Origin: Bimastos eiseni
Lineage: Eukaryota > Annelida > Clitellata > Crassiclitellata > Lumbricidae
Length of the DNA: 64,000 nucleotides
NCBI GenBank assembly: GCA_959347315.1
Contig: OY365809.1
Coordinates: forward strand, 4,175,759-4,239,758
Direction: 5' to 3'
The first letter of the stretch is position 1, and the number at the start of each line of letters is the position of its first letter. A program made the position numbers and the translations under genes. The notes under the pieces were generated by a model, which did no database searches, was not told the DNA's origin, and saw nothing but the letters and a program-made list of their open reading frames with translations. This document shows positions 1-10,240 of this stretch, in pieces.

Positions 1-80
1 AGTTGCCCACAAGTTGAGCCTACTGCTGCTTATTAGGGGATGGCTTCTCTTGTTCTTCTCTACCTCTTCCCTTCCTACTG

Positions 81-165
81 CATGACCCTTCCCTGTAACG
101 TCATCTCAATACCACATGACCCTTCCCTGTAGCGTCATCTCAATACCGCATGACATTACCCTATA
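81..165. repeat. 34-bp tandem repeat, about 2.5 copies
   Basis: A 34-base unit starting CATGACCCTTCCCTGTA is repeated at about 81 and 115, with a partial third copy at 149. The copies differ by single bases. It lies in or before the intron upstream of the first recognisable exon and is not coding as far as I can see. Confidence 0.8.
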
Positions 166-248
166 CCTGGAGTTGATGCCTTTGTCGAGATAACTTTCAT
201 CGTGCGATTATTTTTTACGGTTGCTCAATTTAAATTGTGGAGCTGTAT

Positions 249-528
249 CTGCTCAATGTCTCTCTCCCTGTATCTGTCCATTCTGCTGAATGTCTCTCTC
301 CCTGTATCTGTTTTTTCTGCTGAATGTCTCTCTCCCTGTATCTGTCCGTTCTGCTGAATGTCTCTCTCCCTGTATCTGTTTTTTCTGCTGAATGTCTCTC
401 TCCCTGTATCTGTCCATTCTGCTGAATGTCTCTCTCCCTGTATCTGTTTTTTCTGCTGAATGTCTCTCTCCCTGTATCTGTCCGTTCTGCTGAAAGTCTC
501 TCTCTCTGTATCTGTCCATTCTGTTCAG
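249..528. repeat. 34-bp minisatellite with higher-order pattern
   Basis: Eight head-to-tail copies of a 34-base pyrimidine-rich unit (core CTGCTGAATGTCTCTCTCCC). The last bases of each unit alternate CCATT, TTTTTT, CCGTT, TTTTTT, CCATT, TTTTTT, CCGTT, CCATT, so four units (136 bp) form a higher-order repeat that was itself duplicated. The open frames here on the minus strand are repeat artefacts. The pyrimidine-rich plus strand lies just ahead of a probable splice acceptor. Confidence 0.85.
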
Positions 529-553
529 TCGTGATTGACCCCCTTTGCATTAG

Positions 554-3020
554 ATGCTGGTTGTATAGAAGGTACAGATACAATTAGTATGTTGTTTGGA
601 TTTAAAGGTCACCTGCGACTTTCCTCCAAGTCCGTTTTGTCAGACATATCAGTAGCGAAGAAGGTGCAAGACTCCGACTCTGGCAATGGGTCGGTTACGT
701 CTTCTGTTGGCGACAATCACAGCCTTGAGAACTTTGGGGACCCGGCTGGATCGCCCTCCTCCGGTCGTGCCCGGCACGGTCCTTGCGCCCCACCCCAGTT
801 CGCTCATCCGTGGTGTACCAGCTTTGCAGTACCTGAAGGGAACCAGTCTCGCCAGGGTCAACAATCAAATGTTTTTCTAAGTCCTGCATGTGAGTTTATT
901 TCTTTTGCCTATTCTGTGTATTAAAAAGCCATTGAGTTTCAAACTGTGATCCTTTGAATGATGATGGACCAGAAGAGTCATTAGGTCGGATGAGATGAGG
1001 TTGGTTTGCGGGTTGTTGATATTGACCCTCCGATTGGTTCCCAGAGGTTCCAGTAGACCGGATTTGATTCCAGTCGATCCTCTCATTGGTTCTAATGGGT
1101 TCCTAAAGACCTCTGACTGGTTCCCATTGGTTCCAGTGGACCTCTGGTTTGTTCCAGTTCACCTAGTGATTGGTTCCAGTTCACCTTCTGGTCGTTTTCG
1201 AATGGTTCAAATTTACCTCTGGTTGGTTCAAATGGACCCTATAATTTGGTTCCAATTTGTTCCAGTAGACCTCTGGTTGGTTCTAATTGGTTTCACTAGA
1301 CCTCTGATTGGTTACCATTGGTTTGTTACCATTTAACTTCTACTTGGTTCACTTTGGTTCCAGTAGACCTTCTGATTGGTTCCTAGTGATTCCAGTTGAA
1401 CATGTGATTGGTTACTTTGAGACATTTCAGATTGAGATTCAATTTGACTGTTTCTTTTTGTAATTTTCTTCAGATACTTCTGTTGCATCTCGTCTCGATC
1501 TGACTCCATTTATTCTGTCACAGTCTTACTGTGTTCCATCGCAGCCCGTTCCACCATATGCCGTTCCATCTCACCATGTTCCATCACATCCTGTTCCACC
1601 TCAGTTTGTTTCTCCTCAGTCAGTTCTAAATTACCCAGTTCCATCTCAGCCTTTGTCAAGCTACTCTGTTCCATCTTATATTGTTCCACCTCCTCATCTG
1701 GTTCCATCTCCTCATCTGGTTCCACCGGCACACATGCAACAGCCGCGACCTGTGGGGCCACCGACGTATGATGTTGCCGTGCGACTTACCTCAGGTCAGG
1801 CAACTCAAGTTCTGTCGATTATTATGACTCTGGAAAAATTATCATAATTATTATTTCTATTATTGTTATTTTTTCACAAGTTGTATATATTATTATTATT
1901 ATTACCGGTACTATGATTATTGCAATTATTATTATTATTATTACGATTATTAATATTATTATTATTAATATTATTATTTTTATTAATATTATTATTATTA
2001 TTATTATTAATAATATTATTATTATTAATATTATTAATAATAATATTATTATTATTATTATTACAGCTATTATTTGTTTTATTATGTTTATTATTATTAT
2101 ACTATAATTATTGCTATTATTATTATTAGTGGTAGTGGAAGTAGTAGTAGTAATATTATTATATTTGTTATTACTAGTACTAAGACTTCTAAATCTCTTT
2201 AACCTTGGTTCTGTAAATGCATAAAACTGTACTCTTTACTTTACTTTTTATCAGTAATGACACTGACCTCTCTGACTGTTGCTTTTTAAATTCACAACTG
2301 CTATTACAACTACTAAACTAAATCATGCCTTATCAGTGGTTGGCCCCTCACTATGGAGCAGGCTACTGTTGACATTGTGCTTGTCTCCCAGGGTCCACTC
2401 TTACTCTTTAAATACTCACCTTAAAACTGTTCTTTTCAACCATGCTGGGGTTGGGAGTGCTCCTGAGTAGTTAACCTTGTAGCGGCGCTATATAAATCTT
2501 CGTAATAAATAAATGAATGAACAGCAGCTACAACTGCATGTCATGTCATCGCCATTTTTTAACTGTATGAGAAGTTAATTAACTTAATGAACGTAATTTA
2601 TTGAATTTAGGGTTCAAACAGGGTCACCTCGTTTCCAGTCAGTGTGGTGGGCAACGAGGTAACTCCGTTCGCTACCCGCTCCTGCCCGACTATCCATCAG
2701 TGGGTGTCACGACGACAGCAGCGGCAGCATCAGCCAGGCTTCAGCAGCAGGACCCCCATCTCCAACAGCCAGGGGTGCCAATGAGGCGCGAGAGGTCCTA
2801 CTCGTATGATGCTGTCTTGGATCTGTCTCGAGGTTATGTTGAGGAGGAATTGGATGAAGAGGAGTTTGACGAACAGGAAGATGGATATGGTAGGACGTTA
2901 GCAATGCCAGACATACACTTGTATCTATACAATTATGTATTATATGTATCTATGTATCATTGTGTGTATACAGTTTCACTGTGCGTATGTGTCATTGTAT
3001 GTATGTATGTATGTATGTAT

Positions 3021-3072
<52 letters not shown>

Positions 3073-4078
3073 CCAACTGTTCTTATTAGCTGCCTCCAAC
3101 CGAAAGAACAAGAAAACACTAAATAAATAAGTATATAGTAAGATTATCATAAGGGAGAAATAAATAAACCCCTTAGGGACCAACGAGGTCCTGCTGACGA
3201 CAGGGCCTACTCTTTTCTCACAATTGCATCTGTCATTGTATGTATGTATTGTTGCACATATATGTATTATTCGATGTACATATGTGTGTGCTGCATGTGT
3301 GTTTGCACATCATGTATTTATGTGCATACGTATTTATGTGCATACGTATTTATGTACATATGTATTTATGTACATATGTATTTATGTACATATTTATTTA
3401 TGTACATATGTATTTATGTACATATGTATTTATGTGCATATGTATTTATGTGCATATGTATTTATGTACATATGTATTTATGTACATATGTATTTATGTG
3501 CATATGTATTTATTTATGTACATATGTATTTATGTACATATGTATTTATGTACATATGTATTTATGTACATATTTATTTATGTGCATATGTATTTATGTA
3601 CATATGTATTTATGTGCATATGTATTTATTTATGTACATATGTATTTATGTACATATGTATTTATGTACATATGTATTTATGTACATATGTATTTATGTG
3701 CATATGTATTTATGTGCATATGTATTTATTTATGTACATATGTATTTATGTACATATGTATTTATGTACATATTTATTTATGTACATATGTATTTATGTG
3801 CATATGTATTTATGTGCATATGTATTTATGTACATATGTATTTATGTACATATGTATTTATGTACATATGTGTGTGTTACATGAAGGTAGATATTTGAAC
3901 ATATGTATGATTGTACGTTTGGATGTGCTGCAGTGTCAAGGTATTAGCATTATTCTTGTTATGATTATGTATTTGTGACTTGCGACGTGTCTAAGATAGT
4001 AAATGAAATCTCTATTTTTGTTCAGGTCTTTCTGACGATGAGGAGAATAGTGATACCGGGCTTGTGTCTGTAGTTTAA
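554..4078 (+). CDS. C-terminal four exons of an unrecognised multi-exon gene (5' end outside window)
   Basis: Four plus-strand exons join in frame: about 554-889 (acceptor after CATTAG, donor GTGAGT), 1474-1794 (acceptor TTCTTCAG), 2611-2889 (acceptor ATTTAG, donor GTAGGA) and 4026-4078 (acceptor TTGTTCAG, stop TAA). All junctions are phase 1, and the three internal exons have lengths divisible by three (336, 321, 279). The encoded C-terminus is hydrophilic and low in complexity: a Ser/Asp-rich stretch, then a Val-Pro-Ser/Pro-Pro repeat region ending in a PPTY motif, a short Ala/Gln tract, a Tyr/Ser segment, an acidic Glu/Asp run, and an end in Val-Ser-Val-Val. That end fits a class I PDZ-binding motif. 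I do not recognise the family. Exon 1 boundaries are the least certain; an alternative donor at 857 has the same phase. The 5' exons lie before base 1. Confidence 0.6.
1008..1415. repeat. Degenerate 31-bp minisatellite in intron
   Basis: About a dozen diverged copies of a roughly 31-base unit built around GACCTCTGATTGGTTCC and GGTTCCAGTA. It fills the intron between the exons at 554-889 and 1474-1794. The 113-codon open frame here is a repeat artefact. Confidence 0.7.
1888..2160. repeat. (ATT)n microsatellite
   Basis: Long, slightly interrupted ATT/TTA trinucleotide tract in the intron after the 1474-1794 exon. It gives spurious poly-Ile and poly-Leu frames. Confidence 0.9.
2274..2522 (+). 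mobile_element. L2-like LINE 3' tail fragment
   Basis: The plus-strand frame contains VVGPSLWSRL and, after about 20 residues, LKTVLF. This is the pattern of the extreme C-terminus of L2/CR1-type reverse-transcriptase ORFs (xVGPxxWNxLP...LKTxLF). It is followed by GCGGCGCTATATAAAT and a tail of TAAA/TGAA units, as expected for an L2-like 3' end. The 5' part is absent. It lies in an intron of the left-hand gene. Confidence 0.65.
2999..3072. repeat. (TATG)n then (TA)n microsatellite
   Basis: Short GTAT tract followed by about 18 TA units, just downstream of the exon ending at 2889. Confidence 0.9.
3309..3878. repeat. 16-bp minisatellite, about 35 copies
   Basis: Array of TATTTATGTACATATG, with GTGCATATG, GTACATATT and TATTTATT variants. 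Because 16 is not a multiple of three and the unit has no stop in any frame, all three plus frames stay open for 214-244 codons and read nearly the same Tyr/Val/Met/Cys repeat. It is intronic (between exons 2611-2889 and 4026-4078) and not a gene. Confidence 0.9.
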
Positions 4079-5901
4079 TTCCCAGCCAACAGGTGGAAGC
4101 AGCGTCGAAACATACAGAAAAATGGCCAACGGTTCCACTCCTAGCGACTGACTGGTGCTGGAGATGAAGATGAACTATCCGGGTGCCGGACCACGTCGCG
4201 TGTCATTTCAAACGTCCCCTCGGTTTTATCGATGCCTGTTTGATTCTAGCGAGCATGGAAGGGATTTTAGCAGATTACAGTTTTAATTTATCTGTTTTTG
4301 TTGACTGTCCGCCGCCATCTTTGGGACATCGTTTGCGATGATTAAAGTGACTGCCTTGCCCGTCTGTGGATGAATATTTTTTGACTGTTAGGCAGAAATA
4401 GGAAATGTTTGTATTGAAAAGTCAGGCCACGAATGCCAGGATGAGGTAAACTTTTGACAAAGTTTGTCTGTAATTGTCTATTCTATCGATCTGTTGCGTG
4501 TGTCTGTCGCATTTCAAACTCAAATGTACTCAATTCATCTATATTTAATATCTGTGACCTAGATTTATTATTATTATTTGTATGATTAATTATTAAATCT
4601 GTAAAATGTGTGCAGTCACACTGTGTATCTCAGATACAGGAGTCAGGAGAAGATGTACTTTGATTTCCAAGTGCTTGAAGACCAAGGAGAAATAGTGACT
4701 TTTCAGAGCTGCATTTTGGAGTGCATAAGTGAATTTGAGCTACAAGGAGAGAGTTATTGTAAATTCCATTCCTCATCTTGGCAATTGGTGGAAGCAGTGT
4801 GCTGTCGATAGGATTCCTGTAAAAGAGTGACTAAACTTTAGCTGTTTCGTTTAGTAACAATGTTTCAAGGAAATCACATGCAACAAATTGACAGATTAAT
4901 TAAATGATGCCTTTGCTTTATTATTATTAGTATTATTAAATCGGATTTTTAGCTCTTTGTTGAAGCAATATGGCTAACTTAGACATTGAGGTCGTCAGTT
5001 CTGCATTCATTATCTTATTAATACCATGTTGTGGTTTTAGACAAAGGCACTGTTACGAGACTTGTTTACAGAGCTTTGTTAATTAATATCCAGTTACAGC
5101 AGAGTTCTGCAGCAGATACATTTGTTATCAAATTTCCTTGTCTTACATTGCAAAACTGATGTCTGTTTTAGTTGTGTATTTTTGTCTCGATCTTACAACG
5201 TTGGGTTGGCTGTGTTGCTAAGTGGATGGTCTAATTGAATGGGCAGTATATGAATCCTCTTAATAAATTATAATAAACTGTGAAGGTTCTCCAGTGTAAA
5301 CAAGTGTTTGGCTTGAAAGATTGGTAACTGGTTAATTAGATTCTAATCGATTACTTAATTAATTAGACTAACAGTAAAGTTTTGGCAGATGCATCTCACA
5401 GTTTTTGCCTTTTATATCGTGTTCCAAGAGACTGCATTAATAGTTGCTGATAGCATTAGCTCTTTATTGACTGATAACATTTACTGTTCATGTTAACATT
5501 TATGGTCAATGTTCACTGCTTACTGGATTGTACCGACTAATACCATTGCCTTGGTAACTGTGCCAACTTTGAGTAACGATTCAGCATTTGTAATTACTTC
5601 TATCTGTTGCTAGCCTTTCCAACACGCTCTCAGCAGACTTGATAGGGAATAATCAGTGCCAGGTTTTTTTCTGTGAACTGCCAACTCACCACCATCTGTG
5701 TAATTTTTACAATTGCCCAGTGTAAACTACTAATGTAACTTCTATTTTCTTTATTGGTATTTTATAGCATAAAAATGTGAGCACAATTGTGCAAAATAAC
5801 TAGTCGTACGTGGTGCCAATGATAATCCCACGGATTTGTGAATATTGCGGTAATTGTAACAGGTGCAAATTGTTCATCAAAGTGTTTACCTTTGCTGAAA
5901 T
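4079..5901 (+). other. Probable 3' UTR and downstream flank
   Basis: AT-rich sequence after the stop at 4076-4078 with no convincing coding frame. Two AATAAA hexamers at about 5262 and 5272 are candidate polyadenylation signals for the left-hand gene. Short ATT tracts near 4565 and 4920 are the only repeats I see. Confidence 0.4.
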
Positions 5902-6101
5902 NNNNNNNNNNNNNNNNNNNNNNNNNNNNNNNNNNNNNNNNNNNNNNNNNNNNNNNNNNNNNNNNNNNNNNNNNNNNNNNNNNNNNNNNNNNNNNNNNNN
6001 NNNNNNNNNNNNNNNNNNNNNNNNNNNNNNNNNNNNNNNNNNNNNNNNNNNNNNNNNNNNNNNNNNNNNNNNNNNNNNNNNNNNNNNNNNNNNNNNNNNN
6101 N
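5902..6101. other. Assembly gap (200 N)
   Basis: Exactly 200 undetermined bases. Open frames spanning it are meaningless. The round length suggests a placeholder rather than a measured distance. Confidence 0.98.
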
Positions 6102-7920
6102 CAAATGTTTACGAATGTTGAATGGCTTTTGGAAAGATTTGCACATTTAATAGCGGTATTAGTAATTGGTTATTAACGAGTATTAGTAATTGGTTAAGAT
6201 GAAGAGCGGGTTACTTCTCTGTCTCAAAGTTTCCTTTGGCTGCTTTTGTTTTGGATCTTTTCATGGTTCGTGGATATCTTTTGCCATCATGTTTTCATTT
6301 TTTTCTTATATAGTGTTGCTCACTGCAATTCATTGCTCTCTTGTATCTGTGTTTTCTGCCTTATCTTAACGATGCCAACCTTGTGCAGCTCTCATTTAAA
6401 TGTCTGTTTTGTGTCACTATTGTGAAGACATGGACAACCTGTAACTCTTCTAGCAGAGTCTTGAATCAGATGTTTCTTTGATTTATTAGCCCCTTGAATT
6501 TAAAATACATTCATAGAAATCCTAAGAGATCTGATCTAATTGAGTGACTACTTCTAGATGGCGCAATGACAATGACCTGTTGTCGCTTCACACTCGATTG
6601 CAATTATAATAGAAGTCAATTAATTAGATTGGATGTCTTAGAATATGATTCTTTGGGTGAATCTGTATGAATTTATTTTTATTGTTCACTGCTCGTCCAG
6701 CCTTCAGTTGTGTTTAAATAGTGTCTAATGGTTTTAGTTAAAAGTCCATCCCAGAGCACATTGAATCTCAGTCATATTTTTGCAGTCATTTGTTTTTATG
6801 TCTGTCTTGTCTGTTTACCTGTCTGTCTATTTGTCTGCCTGTAACAATGGTGCTTATTAGAATTGCATTTGTAGTCATTCAGAATGTTCTTGCTCCGACT
6901 ATACTGTGGGTCGATTCATAGTAAACTGTCTTGCATCTTGCAAAAAACAATATAAAGTTTGGCAGCCAGCTAAAATTTCCTGCTAGTAAGAGCAATAAAT
7001 AGAAAATAAATTAAGCATGTGCAAGCATGTTATAGTCGCATTGATCTGAATAGAGACTCTCAGGTCAGGTCATGTCAGAATATTTCACAGTGTCTGTACT
7101 ACTAGTGAACTAGTCTATCCTAATGCGGCAAGTCTCATGAAACAGCATTGCTAACACTTGACTGGGTTAGCTTAAGGAGTTGATCTTTGTTTTGAGGTCC
7201 TAAAGCTTTGTGTCAGTTGTCGTTAAATGTCTTAGCCATGTTGTGCAAGAATTCTCATTAATGACACTAGTACATGTTTGAAGAAGGCTTGATTGTAGTG
7301 CAGAATGGTGGTTTAAAGACGCTGTACCTTATTCAGCATGAGTGTTAAGAGCCGGGCAAACAAGAAATGTTTCATATTGTGAAAAGTATTTGAATTGTGC
7401 TTGAGTCATATTTGGAACGATAGCTTGAATAGTTTCTACTGTCTGTAAATAGCCTTTCAGTTTTTTTAATTTCTTTCATTACAATGCATACAGGCATACT
7501 TTTAAGCAAATGGAGAAGTGGACTGAACAATGTAATTATTTCAGAGATGTGATTATTTTGAGACTGCATGGCTAATCACAAATGTAAAGTATGATTGTTT
7601 TGTAAAATTAGTACTAAATCAAAGGATTAATAATTAATAATTGTTGAAGATTTCTTTAAGGATTTTTTTGCTTCTTAAAAACTTTACTTGGCAGTTTCGA
7701 GTAAGTTAAAAGAGTTGATAAATTATCTAAGTGTTGCCGTCCTTGGTTTCTTTGTACAATTATTGCCGAAAACGCTTAATTACTATTTATTTATTATCAG
7801 AGCAATTGTTAGGCCTACACTCAGGGTTCAGCTACCAGGATGGAGAAGCCTGGAGAAGTCAAGAATACTCCAGCCACATGATGCTATAGCAAGGTCCTTG
7901 ATAAGGTATTTAGTATGAAA
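6102..7920. other. Intergenic AT-rich DNA
   Basis: I see no coding frame, RNA gene or clear repeat here beyond short AT tracts. One TAGGCCTA palindrome occurs at 7810. Confidence 0.4.
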
Positions 7921-8090
7921 AGGTCTCTTTGGTCCATGGCATAGTCAGATCCCTGGTTTGGAAAGGTCTTTGGTCCATGGCATAGTGAAGTCCTTAGTAT
8001 GGAAAGGTCTTTGGTCCATGGCATAGTGAGGTCCTTAGTATGGAAAGGTCTTTGATCCATGGCATAGTGAGGTCCTTAGTATGGAAAGGT
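7921..8090. repeat. 41-bp tandem repeat, about 4 copies
   Basis: Four copies of a 41-base unit beginning GGTCTTTGGTCCATGGCATA and ending GTATGGAAA. The first copy is the most diverged and a truncated fifth runs into 8115. Confidence 0.85.
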
Positions 8091-8682
8091 CTTTGTTCTG
8101 TGAGAAAGGTCTTTTTGGACTGTTATTCCTTGGTCAGATGATTTTGTTGACATAATGAGGTCATTGGTAACTTGTACTGACATAAAAAGGTCCTTGGGAC
8201 CACACGTGGTCCCCTTTATAGGGAGATCCTATGCTAGTTGTCCCCCGCAAACAATGGTCCCAGATTCGCATTTGAGAATCGTCGAAGTGGAACAAATTTG
8301 GCCAAGCGTTGACATGTTGAATGTTCAGCGACTGTTGAAGCCCGTTTTTAATGTGAATTAGAATACTGGTTATTGTTATCAAAATTTTTTTAAATTTTAT
8401 TGCAGAAACGTGCACCAGCAAAGAAACTAATTATACAGAGAAAGCTATGTTTTGCCAATTCACTTGTGTGCTATCAGAAGTTTTGTACATTTTCGAAAAC
8501 AAAGTCCATATTGTACATTTAAAAAGTGTTGTGGTTGTACAGTGAACTAAGAGTAATTGTCATTTAGATTGAGTATTATTTTATCATGTCTTTTTTTATT
8601 TCTGCTTTGTTATAATTATTGTTGGTGAATGTTATTTGATTATGCTTCTAATACTTATTATTATAATTATTATAAGTTTTAT

Positions 8683-8836
8683 CAAAGATGGTAGAGTCAT
8701 AGACCGAAATAATTATAATACTCAATGTATCTGAATGTTCACGTCATCTATCTTGGGGTGTGTGGCGCCACCACACGATTGGGTGGACCGCGATTAGGAA
8801 GTATTACGTCTTAGTCTACGACTCTACCATCTTTGG
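8683..8836. mobile_element. Short inverted-repeat element (MITE), about 153 bp
   Basis: The left end at 8683-8704 and the reverse complement of the right end (8814-8835) match at 21 of 22 bases, beginning CAAAGATGGTAGAGTC. The 153-bp element has no coding capacity and holds a central imperfect palindrome around GGCGCC at 8763-8770. TTTAT flanks both sides (with one extra G on the right), a possible short target duplication. The end sequence does not let me assign a superfamily. Confidence 0.75.
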
Positions 8837-8839
8837 TTT

Positions 8840-10060
8840 ATTTTATACTACTTTTATTGTGTGAACTATTTTCTTTTTAAGTTCGGTGCTGTTTGCCAAA
8901 TAATTTCAGTTCTGAATGTTTAGGTTTATAAAAATAATTTTTCAAACTGAAAGTTTCTCTATCGCTAACTGAAAGTCAAGCTCAGGGCGCCAAATTATTA
9001 GGCCTATCACGCGTTTTCTGGCAATGTTCGTGTGTCCCTAAATTGTTTTGCTCGTAATTATGTAGAATTGTTAGATATATTGGTATGATGACATCAATAG
9101 TAATTCTGGCTTTTATCACTATTTTCTTTAAACTAACTCTGATTGGCAAGTTATTTCTAAAAATACGAAGATTTCCGGTAATATTTTTATTAAAACGTCC
9201 ACATCATCACATGTGATTAAATACAGTTTTTGTCCGCATGTGTTTTTTGCTAATTTGGTTTTAGTCGATCGATAGGCGTGTAACATAATTCAGACTCGCG
9301 CAAATCCGCGATACATTTTTAGTGATTGAACCAGACAAGTAAGTAGCTTTTATTTATATCTGACAATTGGCAGATAAATTGCAATTTCTCCTATGGCTTC
9401 ACGTGTCTTTGACAAGTTTTCAGTAAAAGCGGCATTCTAATTTTTGTGCATGAAGATATCAGTGGTTGCTGTTGGCACTTCTCTCTTGTCATTCTGAGTT
9501 TAAAATACTATTTGAAGCTTTTTATTCAGACTAAGTATTAGATTGGTCTTTAGTTTATTCAGCGTGTTTCTGGATTGGGGCGTGTGTTTGCTTTTACTGT
9601 GCTCCCGGAACTTTTAGTACGTTTAAGTGCAATATTATTGTATCCTGTGCGGTTTTACTGACGTACTACCCATGGTGTAGTTCGAGCTTGGAGTCCTACT
9701 TGAAGTGCAATAGTTAATAGATGTAAATTTATTTGATTAGCTGTTCAGATAGAATATGATTGCCTCGTTGTTGGTCTTGTTTACTTAGGGCTAAACATGT
9801 GAACTACACAACAATCGACTATGCAAAGCAAGACAATGTTTCGCTTGTTTTAAATATCTCGCCACATCACTGCATAAAACTTAACGTAAATTATTATTGC
9901 TGTTTTGGAACGGCTAATATCGTATTTCTTTATATTTATATAGCGCATCCGTAAGAATAACCTTGCTAGTATTCGCATAAGGTTTTGTCGGCGCAAAAGG
10001 TGCTACGAAACGACTTCATTGAACGACTTCATACAATTATAAGCACTGAAAGAGTTCTCC
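8840..10060. other. Intergenic DNA without recognised features
   Basis: AT-rich spacer. I found no coding frame, tRNA or strong repeat; TAGGCCTA occurs at 8999. Confidence 0.35.
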
Positions 10061-10074
10061 AGTCAATTCGATTA

Positions 10075-10240
10075 CCATACTACAGCTCCCCTTCCTCTTC
10101 CTCTCGAAGGGGCCGTTCTCTCTCTCCTCTTCTGCCTTCGGGAAGCGCTTGAGGACTACTTTTTTGTTTAGCTTTGTGTTGAGTCGTGAGTGCCTCTGAA
10201 TGATTGGCGCTATATAAATGCTCCCTTACATTGCATTACC
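10075..10240 (+). mobile_element. L2-like LINE 3' tail fragment
   Basis: Ends with TGAGTCGTGAGTGCCTCTGA then GGCGCTATATAAATG. The same layout is seen at 49165-49225 (TGAGTCGTGAACGCCTCTGA then GACGCTATAAAAG). It is heavily decayed; only the last 150 bases or so are recognisable, through comparison with the other copies. Confidence 0.45.

Noticed and set aside
230..583. 117-codon minus frame rich in TDTGRETF repeats
   Set aside because: It is the reverse reading of the 34-bp minisatellite.
995..1336. 113-codon plus frame
   Set aside because: It follows a degenerate 31-bp repeat between two well-supported exons and does not share their phase or composition.
3224..3978. Three overlapping plus-strand frames of 214-244 codons
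   Set aside because: They are produced by a 16-bp stop-free minisatellite; all three frames give nearly the same repeat peptide and the region is intronic.
5810..6176. Open frames crossing the N block
   Set aside because: Most of their length is undetermined sequence.
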